Assembly: GCA_943788875.1 (NCBI GenBank)
Contig: CALSSA010000004.1
Span: 1-64,000, forward strand
Length of the DNA: 64,000 nt
Direction: 5' to 3'
Source of the DNA: an uncultured Pseudomonadales bacterium
GTDB taxonomy: Bacteria; Pseudomonadota; Gammaproteobacteria; Pseudomonadales; Porticoccaceae
Each line of letters opens with the position of its first letter. Position 1 is the stretch's first letter. The position numbers and the translations under genes are program-made. The notes beneath the pieces are model-generated. The model was not told the origin of the DNA. It saw nothing but the letters and a program-made list of their open reading frames with translations, and did no database searches. Positions 18,128 through 26,932 of this stretch are shown piece after piece.

Positions 18128-19408
18128 CTACCAACGGCGCTCTAAACGCTTTCGCAGCCAAACGGCTGATGTGTTCATAATAATCAAAAAGCTTAACAGC
18201 ACCATAATGGCTGCAGAGGTCTTTTCAATAAATGCTCGTTCTGGACTGTCTGCCCAAAGAAAAATCTGTACAGGCAACACAGTAGCCGGATCGGTAAAGC
18301 CTGCCGGAATATCCACAATAAAAGCGACCATACCAATCATCAACAGCGGCGCTGTTTCACCCAGAGCCTGAGCCATCCCAATAATGGCGCCGGTCAACAT
18401 CCCCGGCAGTGCCAGTGGCAGTACATGGTGCAGTACTGTCTGGTATTTGGACGCTCCCATGCCCAGAGCTGCCTCCCGTATAGATGGCGGGACTGACTTA
18501 ATCGCCGCACGGCTGGTGATAATAATCGTCGGCAATGTCATCAGGGTTAAAACCAACCCACCCACCACTGGTACCGAGCGCGGCACATGAAAGAAATTAA
18601 TAAAGATCGCCAGACCCAGCAAACCAAAAATAATCGAGGGTACCGCCGCCAGATTATTAATATTGACCTCAATAAAGTCAGTCCAGCGGTTTTTCGGGGC
18701 AAACTCTTCCAGATAGATTGCCGCAGAAACACCAATGGGGAATGACAGCATCAATGTCAGGACCAGGGTGAAAAATGAACCCATAATGGCGCCGCGAATA
18801 CCGGCCTGCTCGGGCTCCCGGGAATCACCGCGGGTAAACAGGTTGCTGTTGAATTGCAGACGAATATTGCCTTCATTGTGAAGCTGCTCAATCCAGGCCA
18901 TCTGATTGTCCGCCATACGGGCGGCATAAGGTTCGCCGTCCAGCCACGTTTTGTAATAGGTGTCTATATCATCGTCGGCGAGAATCCAGATTGACTCAGT
19001 CTGACCCAGCAACAGAGGGTTGGCGACCAGGCGATCTTTGAGGTCAAAACCAGCGCCATTACTCAGTAAAGCGTAGAGCTTGCGCTTATCCCGACGTCCG
19101 GAGACATCGGTAAACTTGCTGCGCAGAGCGCTCTTGGGTACAGCATCCCAGTTGCCATCGGCAAGCTGAGCTGGGTCGGTCATATTGGCGACACCAATAA
19201 TATCCTGATCATAATGCACATCAAGCTGGATATAGGTCACCCGGAAAGCGCCGTGGCCCTTGCTGATAATATCGGTAAACAACACGATCACTGCAGCCAG
19301 ACCAATCAGAATAGCGATGCGCCCATACCAGCGAAATCTGGTTTCAGCGCGATTGCGTCTGGTTAAAGACTGCTTAATTTTGTCTAAATTATCCACGGGC
19401 TTACTCAT
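18128..19408 (-). CDS. pstA: Phosphate ABC transporter permease PstA
   Basis: Inner-membrane permease of 426 residues, longer than the roughly 300 of E. coli PstA. After one N-terminal membrane segment (about 32-52) there is a periplasmic insert of about 150 residues before the five-helix permease core with the EAALGMGASKYQT cytoplasmic loop that docks PstB. The ATG at 19408 has GGGAG upstream and overlaps the end of pstC by 8 bp (ATGAGTAA), suggesting translational coupling. Such long PstA forms are known in several marine gammaproteobacteria. Confidence 0.94.
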   Translation of the reverse strand: MSKPVDNLDKIKQSLTRRNRAETRFRWYGRIAILIGLAAVIVLFTDIISKGHGAFRVTYIQLDVHYDQDIIGVANMTDPAQLADGNWDAVPKSALRSKFTDVSGRRDKRKLYALLSNGAGFDLKDRLVANPLLLGQTESIWILADDDIDTYYKTWLDGEPYAARMADNQMAWIEQLHNEGNIRLQFNSNLFTRGDSREPEQAGIRGAIMGSFFTLVLTLMLSFPIGVSAAIYLEEFAPKNRWTDFIEVNINNLAAVPSIIFGLLGLAIFINFFHVPRSVPVVGGLVLTLMTLPTIIITSRAAIKSVPPSIREAALGMGASKYQTVLHHVLPLALPGMLTGAIIGMAQALGETAPLLMIGMVAFIVDIPAGFTDPATVLPVQIFLWADSPERAFIEKTSAAIMVLLSFLIIMNTSAVWLRKRLERRW

Positions 19409-20789
19409 ACTGCTCCCTATACTTCTTAACAATATGCAGGGCAAAAATATTCAATAACAGGGTGACGGTAAACAGCATCAACCCAAGGGCAAAGGCCGCC
19501 AGGGTTTTGGGGCTGTCAAACTCCTGGTCACCGGTTAGCAAGGTCACAATTTGCACTGTCACTGTGGTCACAGATTCAAGTGGATTGGCAGTTAATTTTG
19601 CCGCCATACCAGCAGCCATAACCACAATCATGGTTTCACCAATCGCCCGCGACACAGCCAACATAATACCGCCGACAATACCGGGCAGAGCCGCAGGAAT
19701 AATCACCCGGCGCACAGTCTCCGACTGGGTAGCTCCCATTGCCAGAGAGCCATCGCGCATGGACTGAGGTACCGCTGTGATCACATCGTCAGCCAGTGAG
19801 GAGATAAACGGAATAATCATCACCCCCATCACGCCACCAGCGGCCAGCGCACTCTCGGAGGATACTGAAAGGCCAAAACTAGTGCCCAGCTCTCGCAAAA
19901 ATGGCGCCACGGTCAATGCGGCGAAAAAGCCGTAAACCACTGTTGGAATACCAGCCAGCACTTCCAGTGCCGGCTTGGCAAAGGCGCGTACTGTCTTACT
20001 GGCATATTCGGCCAGATAAATCGCTGACATAAGACCGACAGGCACGGCAACGACCATGGCTACAGCTGAGACTAATAGGGTGCCTACAAAAAGAGGTACT
20101 GCACCAAAACTACCGGATGAGCCAACCTGGTCTTCACGGATCGCAGTTTGCGGACTCCATTCCAGACCAAAGACAAACTCATGGACAGGCACAGACCTAA
20201 AAAACTGTATCGATTCAAACAGAACCGAAAGCACAATCCCCAACGTGGTGAAAATCGCCAGACAGGCACAGGCCAGCAGCAGGTTCTGCATAACCTTTTC
20301 AACCAGGGGGCGGGCTCTAAACTGGGGGTTGATTCTCGACCAACCAAAGAGCAGGCCAATAACGGTCAGGCACAGCATCAATGCTGTTAATGACCAGCGA
20401 GAAACCACTTTTAGCTGAGTCATATAGTCAGCGGCGGCAAGTAATGCATCACTCTGCCCCTGACGGCCAAGAATGCCCTCGGCAATATTGCTGATCTTGT
20501 TTAGTTGCAGGTTGTAAGTGGCGAGGCTGGTATTGCCTAATTGATCCGCCATTGAGCTCATTACCAGACTGTTGATCAACGGCTCGTCAAAGATCATCCA
20601 CAGGGAGAGCAAGATTAGCGAGGGCAGCGCACACCAGAGTGCAGTGTGGAACCCGTAGTAAGAGGGAAGAGAATGCAGATTGCGAATTCCGCCCAGTGGT
20701 TTGGCAAGGGCCAGAGAACGGCCACGGCCAATGTAGAAGGCAAAAATGCCCAAAGCAAGTATCAGAATGAGAATATTAGTCGCTTGCAT
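19401..20789 (-). CDS. pstC: Phosphate ABC transporter permease PstC
   Basis: Inner-membrane permease partner of PstA, 462 residues against about 320 in E. coli. The extra N-terminal half has three membrane segments and a periplasmic stretch (about 60-120). The core carries the coupling loop DGSLAMGATQSETVRRVI. It follows pstS after 110 bp that hold a partial terminator. The stop overlaps pstA. Confidence 0.94.
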   Translation of the reverse strand: MQATNILILILALGIFAFYIGRGRSLALAKPLGGIRNLHSLPSYYGFHTALWCALPSLILLSLWMIFDEPLINSLVMSSMADQLGNTSLATYNLQLNKISNIAEGILGRQGQSDALLAAADYMTQLKVVSRWSLTALMLCLTVIGLLFGWSRINPQFRARPLVEKVMQNLLLACACLAIFTTLGIVLSVLFESIQFFRSVPVHEFVFGLEWSPQTAIREDQVGSSGSFGAVPLFVGTLLVSAVAMVVAVPVGLMSAIYLAEYASKTVRAFAKPALEVLAGIPTVVYGFFAALTVAPFLRELGTSFGLSVSSESALAAGGVMGVMIIPFISSLADDVITAVPQSMRDGSLAMGATQSETVRRVIIPAALPGIVGGIMLAVSRAIGETMIVVMAAGMAAKLTANPLESVTTVTVQIVTLLTGDQEFDSPKTLAAFALGLMLFTVTLLLNIFALHIVKKYREQYE

Positions 20790-20843
20790 AAGGCTAAAAA
20801 AATCCCTGAAACAATTTTAATAAAGCGTTAAATCAATCGTTAA

Positions 20844-20877
20844 AAAACGAAACCAACCCAGCTCAATGAACCGGGCT
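20844..20877 (-). terminator. Intercistronic attenuator between pstS and pstC
   Basis: Minus strand: 7-bp stem AGCCCGG/CTGGGTT with two wobbles, 9-nt loop, then GGTTTCG and TTTTTT. It fits the usual excess of the binding protein over the permeases. Confidence 0.5.
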
Positions 20878-20899
20878 GCATGGTGACAATATCAGAGCA

Positions 20900-21958
20900 T
20901 TATTTCAATGCTTCATTGCCTGTCATTGGGGTCAATGACCTTGTGCTTTGGGCCATGGCACGACGCTCCTTAACTGGCAGAGGAATCATGCCCTTCTCGG
21001 CCAGATAACCATCTTCACCCCAGGCGCGCTCACTGGTGAACTCATTGAGGTAGCCTTTGATACCGGGCACTACGCCAACATGTGCTTTCTTGACATAGAA
21101 GAACAATGGACGCGAGATCGGGTAAGACTTGTCAGCGATGGAGTCAAAGTTTGGCTCAACAGATTCGATCATTGCACCCTGAACCCTGTCAGCATTCTGG
21201 TCCAGAAAGCTAAAGCCAAACACACCCAGTGCAGCAGGGTTAGCCTGAAGCTTTTGTACGATCAGATTATCGTTTTCGCCAGCTTCAATATATTTGCCAT
21301 CTTCACGGATCGTGTGACACAGAGCCTTGTAAGCGCTTTTGTTAGTTTTCTTCAGAGCCGCAATCCAGCCGATTTTCTTACAGCCACCTTCGAGGCCCAG
21401 TTCAGCAAACGCATCCCGCGTACCGGAAGTCGGCGGGGGACCCATAACTTCGATAGCGGTGTCTGGCAATGCTGGATTGACATCTTTCCAGGTTTGATAA
21501 GGGTTATCCATCAACTCACCTTCAACAGCAGCAGGAACCTCAGCGGCCAGCGCGAGGAAGATATCCTTGCGGCTCAGCTGCATTGGCGCTGCCTCAACAG
21601 AGTTAGCAATAACAATACCGTCGTAGCCAATGTGAACTTCGATCACGTCGGTCACGCCATTGGTCTGGCACTTCTTGAATTCTGACATCTTTATGCGACG
21701 TGATGAGTTAGTGATATCCGGGTAGTTGGTACCCACACCAGAGCAAAACAGCTTCATACCGCCACCAGAACCAGTTGATTCAATCTTTGGTGTTGGCTTG
21801 CCGCTTGAACGGCCATAGCGCTCGGCAACTACAGTTGAAAATGGGTATACAGTTGAAGAACCTACTACTTCAATGCTATCCCGGGCCATTGCCGCAGATG
21901 TTGCTGTAATAGCAGCCACGGTCAGTAACAGGGCTGGTAAAATAGTACGTTGGGTCAT
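20900..21958 (-). CDS. pstS: Phosphate-binding periplasmic protein
   Basis: Periplasmic solute-binding protein of 352 residues with a cleaved signal peptide (about 1-25, ending AMARD). Phosphate-binding motifs are visible: VVGSSTVYPF (31-40), ESTGSGGGMKLFC and PPPTSGTRDAFAELG, which give the Ser/Thr/Arg/Asp contacts. First gene of the pst operon. A PhoB box lies 60-77 bp upstream with a -10 at the expected distance. Confidence 0.95.
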   Translation of the reverse strand: MTQRTILPALLLTVAAITATSAAMARDSIEVVGSSTVYPFSTVVAERYGRSSGKPTPKIESTGSGGGMKLFCSGVGTNYPDITNSSRRIKMSEFKKCQTNGVTDVIEVHIGYDGIVIANSVEAAPMQLSRKDIFLALAAEVPAAVEGELMDNPYQTWKDVNPALPDTAIEVMGPPPTSGTRDAFAELGLEGGCKKIGWIAALKKTNKSAYKALCHTIREDGKYIEAGENDNLIVQKLQANPAALGVFGFSFLDQNADRVQGAMIESVEPNFDSIADKSYPISRPLFFYVKKAHVGVVPGIKGYLNEFTSERAWGEDGYLAEKGMIPLPVKERRAMAQSTRSLTPMTGNEALK

Positions 21959-22001
21959 AAAAACCTCCAGATTGGGTTGAAACTGTTTTTGTTACCCGGT
22001 C

Positions 22002-22035
22002 ACTGTATAAAATTTATATGACAGAAATATGACAT
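22002..22035 (-). promoter_or_regulatory. PhoB box and -10 of the pst operon
   Basis: Minus strand: ATGTCAT (22035-22029), 4 bp, CTGTCAT (22024-22018), 10 bp, TACAGT (22007-22002). The box replaces a -35, as in known PhoB-activated promoters. Confidence 0.8.
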
Positions 22036-22072
22036 TTGACGGGCTGACATTAATTCGCTGGCACAGCCCCAT

Positions 22073-22106
22073 ATGTCACAATACTGTCATATTTAATGCA
22101 TATTAT
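22073..22106 (+). promoter_or_regulatory. PhoB box and -10 of the porin gene
   Basis: Plus strand: ATGTCAC (22073-22079), 4 bp, CTGTCAT (22084-22090), 10 bp, TATTAT (22101-22106). A weak third half-site AATGCAT overlaps the -10 region. It is divergent from the pst promoter. Confidence 0.8.
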
Positions 22107-22185
22107 TTTCGGATGATTGCTAGGTAGGGACTATGGCATTCGTTGTGGCTACGGCCTTATGATTTAAATTATTTGGGGATTACCT

Positions 22186-23232
22186 ATGAACAAGTTACTA
22201 CTCTCTTCGGCCATCGCATCCACAGTGTGCTTTACGGGTCACAGCTTTGCGGCTGGCCCTATTGACGGCAAGGTTTACGGTAAGGTTAATGCTTCTATTG
22301 TCAATAATGACAGTGGCTCAAGCGATGAATGGAAACTAAACAGCAATGCATCTCGTGTTGGCGTTAAAGGAAAGACTGAAATTTCAGATGGGCTTTACGC
22401 TATCTATAAAGCAGAATTTGAAATGTTTGTTGATGACGGCAGCAAAGACAGCAGCAAAACCAGGTGCGCTGCAGTATTAGATCAAGACGGTGAAGAAACA
22501 GGCAATGAAGTATGTCTGACGGATTCGGATAAAAGCACCTTTTCTCAACGAAATATTATGGCTGGAATAAAAGGTGACTTCGGCACCATTTGGGCAGGCA
22601 AGCATGACTCCCCCACCAAACTGGCACAGAACAAGATTGACCTGTTTAACGATCTTGAAGGTGATATTAAAAATACCTTTGAAGGTGAAAACCGCGTATC
22701 TAATATTGTGGCCTACACCTCACCGAAGGTTAATGGTTTCTCTGCCACCGTCGCCATGATTCCTGGTGAAGGTTCTGATTTTGATGAAGACGGAAATGAC
22801 GACACCGGCCTGGCCGACGGCATCTCCTATTCCATTAGCTATGATATGGACAACCTGTATATAGCAGTAGCTGGTGATCAGGACGTAGACAAGCAGGACC
22901 TACTGCGCGTTGTTGCCCAGTACAAAATGGACGCATTAAAGCTTGGCTTTATGTATCAGCAGAATGAAGATAACCTTAATAGCAAAGATGAATCTGGTTA
23001 CTTTATCAGCGCGGCCTACAAGATGGACAAGACCACATTGAAGGCTCAGTACGGCACAATTGAAGATGATGTCGACGGCGACGAAGAGGAAACTCTGTCT
23101 CTGGGTGCGGATTACAAGATGGCTAAAAACACCAAGGTCTATGTATTCTATACTGACAACACAGATTCTGAAGTGGGCTCAGCCGACGACGAAGATTCTT
23201 CGTTTGGTGTAGGTATGGAACATAAGTTCTAA
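22186..23232 (+). CDS. Outer-membrane porin, phosphate-starvation type
   Basis: Trimeric-type general porin of 348 residues with a signal peptide (about 1-23, ending SFAAG) and a beta-barrel ending in the aromatic HKF. Repeated amphipathic strands (KVYGKVNASIV, SRVGVKGKTEI, LYAIYKAEFEMF, FGTIWAGKHDSP) mark the Gram-negative porin family. The loops are rich in Asp and Glu, unlike anion-selective OprP/PhoE channels, so selectivity is unclear. The upstream PhoB box and divergent arrangement with pstS place it in the Pho regulon. A C(UUCG)G-capped terminator follows. Confidence 0.9.
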   Translation: MNKLLLSSAIASTVCFTGHSFAAGPIDGKVYGKVNASIVNNDSGSSDEWKLNSNASRVGVKGKTEISDGLYAIYKAEFEMFVDDGSKDSSKTRCAAVLDQDGEETGNEVCLTDSDKSTFSQRNIMAGIKGDFGTIWAGKHDSPTKLAQNKIDLFNDLEGDIKNTFEGENRVSNIVAYTSPKVNGFSATVAMIPGEGSDFDEDGNDDTGLADGISYSISYDMDNLYIAVAGDQDVDKQDLLRVVAQYKMDALKLGFMYQQNEDNLNSKDESGYFISAAYKMDKTTLKAQYGTIEDDVDGDEEETLSLGADYKMAKNTKVYVFYTDNTDSEVGSADDEDSSFGVGMEHKF

Positions 23233-23255
23233 GCCAGTATCAGCAAGGATCTAAT

Positions 23256-23282
23256 AAAAAGGGTACTTCGGTGCCCTTTTTT
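23256..23282 (+). terminator. Terminator of the porin gene
   Basis: AAAAAGGGTAC, UUCG tetraloop, GTGCCCTTTTTT: 11-bp stem with one wobble and a T-run. Confidence 0.9.
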
Positions 23283-23363
23283 ATAGCTGCTCGTATAGTC
23301 GCTTTATTTACCCTGTGTTTTTTTGTTTAATTCATCAAATACAATATAGTCGGAATTGACGCC

Positions 23364-23849
23364 ATGAAGATAAAATACCCCAACGCCTATTATGCTTATC
23401 TATGTCTGTTTCTAAGCAGTGTCAGTTTTGCTAGCTGTGACTTTGATACCGATGATGCTGACGCACCGGACTTTATGGATAAAATAATCGCCTGTGAAGA
23501 GCAGCAAACAGCCAGCAAACCGAAGGTAGCCAAGTCGGGTAACGCGATCAAGCTTTATGGCGATGGCACCGTTAACCCGGAATCTGGGATAAGCGAACGG
23601 CCTATAGTTGCGGCGGGATCCATGAATCACAGCGCCAGTAAACTATTTGCCGCACGGCAGGCCTATTCACTGCGTCCCGATGCTAAATTCGAAGAGTCTG
23701 TGACCATTGCTACCCAGAAACTCTATCTTGAAATGGCTCATCACTGCGCCAAAGGCTGGGCCATTGAGTCCCAGTGGAGTGAACCTAACCCAGAGCGGGA
23801 AGGCGATTATTTTCTGCACTATGGTTTCCGCTGCGCTGCCCTGTTCTAA
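23364..23849 (+). CDS. Secreted hypothetical protein
   Basis: 161 residues, not recognised. An N-terminal hydrophobic stretch ending VSFASC (about 10-25) looks like a signal peptide, possibly with a lipobox at Cys25. The rest is soluble with cysteines at about 25, 43, 132 and 157; the C-terminus has a compact HCAKGWAIESQW and YFLHYGFRCAALF block. It lies 132 bp after the porin and past its terminator, so it is separately transcribed. Confidence 0.6.
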   Translation: MKIKYPNAYYAYLCLFLSSVSFASCDFDTDDADAPDFMDKIIACEEQQTASKPKVAKSGNAIKLYGDGTVNPESGISERPIVAAGSMNHSASKLFAARQAYSLRPDAKFEESVTIATQKLYLEMAHHCAKGWAIESQWSEPNPEREGDYFLHYGFRCAALF

Positions 23850-23878
23850 CATAGCTCTAACATCGACCAGACCCAATT

Positions 23879-23936
23879 CAAAAGCGGCTGAGTCAGCAAC
23901 TTTCACCGTCTGCCTGTGACAGTGTCGCCGCTTTTG
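23879..23936. repeat. 10-bp inverted repeat (hairpin)
   Basis: CAAAAGCGGC (23879-23888) and GCCGCTTTTG (23927-23936) are exact complements around a 38-nt loop that itself holds GCTGAGTCAGC. No T-run follows on the plus strand. It may be a structured RNA end; function unknown. Confidence 0.45.
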
Positions 23937-24040
23937 GATAGTCCCTCTGACAACCAATTAATCGCCAATTAATATTATCCCTGCATGGACGTTGCGATCG
24001 GCCCCGCCTGAATGGGCTGCTACTTAATAGGGATAAAATT

Positions 24041-24202
24041 ATGGCTAAGCAAGCAACCAAACAATCATCTGACGAACTCGCAAGTCTCGCATCCAGAGCA
24101 TTGCGGGGCGAAAAACTGACCCAGGCGGAAATACAATCTCTGGCGGGCTCTGTACTGTCTCAGGATGAAACCAAAGGCAAAAGAAAAGCCAACGCTGGCT
24201 AA
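24041..24202 (+). CDS. Small conserved-looking protein, 53 residues
   Basis: Short gene starting at ATG 24041 with AGGGA 8 bp upstream. The product is soluble, charged and helical: MAKQATKQSS, then ELASLASRALRGEKLTQAEI, QSLAGSVLSQDE and a Lys-rich end. The SLAxxxL-Gx-E-IxSLAxSVLSQ pattern is like small uncharacterised proteins of Pseudomonas, Marinobacter and relatives; that likeness is from memory. No function can be given. It converges on phoR, 12 bp apart. Confidence 0.7.
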   Translation: MAKQATKQSSDELASLASRALRGEKLTQAEIQSLAGSVLSQDETKGKRKANAG

Positions 24203-24214
24203 GGGGCACAGTCC

Positions 24215-25480
24215 CTAGGCGGATACCAGAGGCAATCGACAGACAAACCTGGATCCATGACCCAGGCGACTGCTAATGGTCAGGTCTCCACCACAGCGAT
24301 TGAGACTGTGCTTTACAATAGCCAGTCCCAGACCCGTGCCACCGGTGGCGGAGTTGCGGCTGCTGTCGCCGCGGTAAAAGCGCTCGGTCAGCCGCGGCAC
24401 TTCTGCAGGGTCTATGCCGACGCCATCATCCTGAATACTAATACTGATATGGTCTGAGTACTGCTCAACGACCACATTAATGGCAGCGCCTTTGGGGTTG
24501 TGGCGCACGGCATTGAAGACAATATTACCCAGGGCACTGCGCATGCTGTTGCCCTCTGAGTTAACCGCTAGGATCGCTGCACAATCTAGGCTCAGGCTGT
24601 GAAGACCACCACTTAATATCTCCGCTTCGGCAATAATATTGGTCAGTAGATCGTGCAGATTGACGGGCTCAAGCTCGGCCTCCTTGCCGTCCGCCTCCAA
24701 TCTGGACAGCAAGATCAAATCGTCGGCCAGCGCCTGCATTCTATTGACCTGATCGGCCATCTGGCCGAATGCACGATTGACCACAGCGTTGTTATCGGGA
24801 CTGTCCTGCAGGGTTTCTATATAGCCGCGCATCACTGTCAATGGCGTGCGCAATTCATGGGAGACATTGCCCACAAACTCTTTGCGCATCTCTTCCAGAC
24901 TGTTGAGGCGGGTAATATCGGTGATCACCAGGACAATTTCATCGTCGCCAAAATACGAGGCTGCAAATTTTAATAGCCGCCCTGCCTGAATCGATGATGG
25001 TAACTTGACCGCCCCCTGAAAGTCAGCCTGGTTGATATATTCAACAAATTCGGGGTCACGTATCAGATTCATAATAGCGCTGCCTCGATCCGAAGACCGC
25101 AGTCCCAAAAGGCTGGCAGCGGAGCTATTCCACCAGTCCAGAGACAGGTCGCTGCGCAGGACTAAAATCCCTTCGTCCAAGGCTTCAGTGAGCCGGGAAA
25201 CTCGATTGATAGTGCGGCGCATCTTTTCTTGAGTACGGCGATGACGTCGCCTCTGACGATTTAATGTGTCGCTTATCTCACCCCAGACACCATCGGCATC
25301 CGGCGGAATGCCGCGCATACCTTTGTCGATCCAGCTGAACAGCAATGAGATGATGCGGAAGGTCCAGATAACATAAAGGCCCACACCACAGAGGATAATT
25401 TCAAGGGGATAACCCAGACTCCAACCAAAAAACAGCGAAAACAGCCCAACCAGAACTATACGCCATATCTCTGTATGCAT
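24215..25480 (-). CDS. phoR: Phosphate regulon sensor histidine kinase PhoR
   Basis: Inner-membrane sensor kinase of about 421 residues: two N-terminal membrane segments (about 5-45), a short linker, a PAS domain (about 95-180), the dimerisation box with the phospho-acceptor in FVGNVSHELRTPL (about 200-212) and an ATP domain with DDGVGIDP and GGTGLGLAIVK. It phosphorylates PhoB when phosphate is low. The start is unclear: ATG at 25480 or TTG at 25492, neither with a well-spaced ribosome site. It follows phoB closely. Confidence 0.93.
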   Translation of the reverse strand: MHTEIWRIVLVGLFSLFFGWSLGYPLEIILCGVGLYVIWTFRIISLLFSWIDKGMRGIPPDADGVWGEISDTLNRQRRRHRRTQEKMRRTINRVSRLTEALDEGILVLRSDLSLDWWNSSAASLLGLRSSDRGSAIMNLIRDPEFVEYINQADFQGAVKLPSSIQAGRLLKFAASYFGDDEIVLVITDITRLNSLEEMRKEFVGNVSHELRTPLTVMRGYIETLQDSPDNNAVVNRAFGQMADQVNRMQALADDLILLSRLEADGKEAELEPVNLHDLLTNIIAEAEILSGGLHSLSLDCAAILAVNSEGNSMRSALGNIVFNAVRHNPKGAAINVVVEQYSDHISISIQDDGVGIDPAEVPRLTERFYRGDSSRNSATGGTGLGLAIVKHSLNRCGGDLTISSRLGHGSRFVCRLPLVSA

Positions 25481-25507
25481 TCCCGGTCGCAATGGATGAG
25501 TGCCTTT

Positions 25508-26209
25508 TTAGCCATTTTGCAGATGAGTTGAGAAACGGTACCCCGAACCCCGCACAGTCTGCACATAGTTCTCATGGCCTGCAACTGAAATTGCTTTGCG
25601 CAATCGTCTGATATGAACATCCACCGTCCGCTCGTCTAAATAAACGTTGCCACCCCAGACATAGTCGAGAATCTGGTCTCTGGAATAGACGCGCTCTTGG
25701 TGGGTCAAAAAAAACTGAAGAAGACGGTACTCAGTAGGACCCAAATTAATATACTCGCCACTGATACTGACGCGGTGACTCTGGGGGTCAAAGTGCATCT
25801 CTCCAACATTGATTACATCTTTTAGCTCTTCACGACCAATGCGGCGCATCACGGCTTTAACCCGAGAAATCAGCTCCCGCGGAGAAAATGGTTTGGGGAT
25901 ATAGTCATCCGCACCGGCGTCGAGCCCGGAAATCTTGCTATCTTCCTCTGCTTTGGCAGTAAGCATTATTACGGGGATTTTTTCTGTGAGTTCATCACGC
26001 TTTAGACGGCGCAGCAGCTCCAAACCAGTAGTGCCGGGCATCATCCAGTCCAGCAGTACCAGATCCGGTTGCCTGTCAATTATAGAGGCGTGAGCCTGCT
26101 GGGCATTTTCTGCCTGCAATACATTGAAGTCCGCAGCCTCTAAGGCAATGGACAGCATATCTCGAATTGCCGCTTCGTCATCGACCAATAAAATCGTATG
26201 CTTGGGCAT
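25508..26209 (-). CDS. phoB: Phosphate regulon response regulator PhoB
   Basis: OmpR-type transcription factor of 233 residues. The receiver domain has Asp10-Asp11, the phosphorylated Asp54 and the LTAK lysine; the C-terminal winged helix includes LGPTEYRLLQFFL and VDVHIRRLRKAI. It activates the PhoB boxes found here. The ATG at 26209 has AGGG 8 bp upstream; a GTG start at 26230 would add seven residues before the conserved MPKHTILLVDDE start. Three half-sites in 11-bp phase lie 40-68 bp upstream, so it should activate itself. Confidence 0.95.
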   Translation of the reverse strand: MPKHTILLVDDEAAIRDMLSIALEAADFNVLQAENAQQAHASIIDRQPDLVLLDWMMPGTTGLELLRRLKRDELTEKIPVIMLTAKAEEDSKISGLDAGADDYIPKPFSPRELISRVKAVMRRIGREELKDVINVGEMHFDPQSHRVSISGEYINLGPTEYRLLQFFLTHQERVYSRDQILDYVWGGNVYLDERTVDVHIRRLRKAISVAGHENYVQTVRGSGYRFSTHLQNG

Positions 26210-26248
26210 AACATTGACCCTGTCATCCACGTTTTGAGCCCTTATTTA

Positions 26249-26277
26249 ATGACGGTAACATTGCACAAATATGACAG
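26249..26277 (-). promoter_or_regulatory. PhoB box upstream of phoB
   Basis: Minus strand: CTGTCAT (26277-26271), GTGCAAT (26266-26260), CCGTCAT (26255-26249), all 11 bp apart. The middle copy is weak. Predicts autoregulation of phoBR. Confidence 0.7.
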
Positions 26278-26371
26278 AACTGTGAGTTCTATGCATCTTT
26301 TCTTAACTGGTTCGATATTTTGACGCGGTTATCGCATAATGGCGCCTTAATTTTATCCACTGGGAAACACC

Positions 26372-26857
26372 ATGACTATCATAGAAAACAGTGCTGTAAG
26401 CTTTCATTACACATTGACTGACGACGAAGGGCAGCAGCTTGATAGCTCAGCCGGGAAAGAACCTCTGGCCTACTTGCACGGAGCCGGCAATATTATTCCC
26501 GGCCTTGAGAATGCACTGGCAGGCAAGTCTGTCGGCGACAACATGACTGTTGCGGTTAGTGCTGCGGAAGGCTATGGAGAAGTACAGAACGAACTGATTC
26601 AAGAAGTGCCCCGCGAAGCATTTCAAGGCGTTGACAGCATTGAAATTGGTATGCAGTTTGAAGCTCAGACAGGGCAAGGCGGTAGCGTTCCTGTGACAGT
26701 AACAGCAGTGACTGACGAAGTGGTGACTGTCGATGGCAATCATCCACTGGCAGGTAAAAACCTGACCTTTGATGTAACTATCGAAGATATTCGGGATGCC
26801 ACAGAAGAAGAGCTGGAACATGGCCATGTCCATGGGGCTGGCGGGCACGAACACTAA
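26372..26857 (+). CDS. slyD: FKBP-type peptidyl-prolyl isomerase, SlyD-like
   Basis: Cytoplasmic chaperone/isomerase of 161 residues. The FKBP domain (FHYTLTDDEG, PLAYLHGAGNIIPGLENAL) holds the inserted IF domain between about 70 and 125 (AAEGYGEVQNELIQEVPREAF, typical of SlyD). The tail is His-rich (EHGHVHGAGGHEH) and could bind nickel, as in SlyD. It is divergent from phoB over 162 bp that hold the PhoB sites. Confidence 0.9.
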   Translation: MTIIENSAVSFHYTLTDDEGQQLDSSAGKEPLAYLHGAGNIIPGLENALAGKSVGDNMTVAVSAAEGYGEVQNELIQEVPREAFQGVDSIEIGMQFEAQTGQGGSVPVTVTAVTDEVVTVDGNHPLAGKNLTFDVTIEDIRDATEEELEHGHVHGAGGHEH

Positions 26858-26871
26858 GCATTTTTAGCGCT

Positions 26872-26897
26872 AAAAAAAGGCCACCTTGCGGTGGCCT
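26872..26897 (-). terminator. Terminator for the minus-strand small membrane protein gene
   Basis: Perfect 8-bp stem AGGCCACC/GGTGGCCT with TTGC loop; seven Ts follow on the minus strand. No T-run on the plus strand, so slyD may end differently. Confidence 0.75.
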
Positions 26898-26932
26898 AAT
26901 AGGGGGAGAATTTTGTGCGGATGGGGTTGGGT

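Noticed and set aside
20948-21685. 245-residue ORF on the plus strand
   Set aside because: It lies wholly antisense to pstS, whose motifs, start and operon context are clear.
26447-26854. 135-residue minus-strand ORF
   Set aside because: Antisense to slyD.
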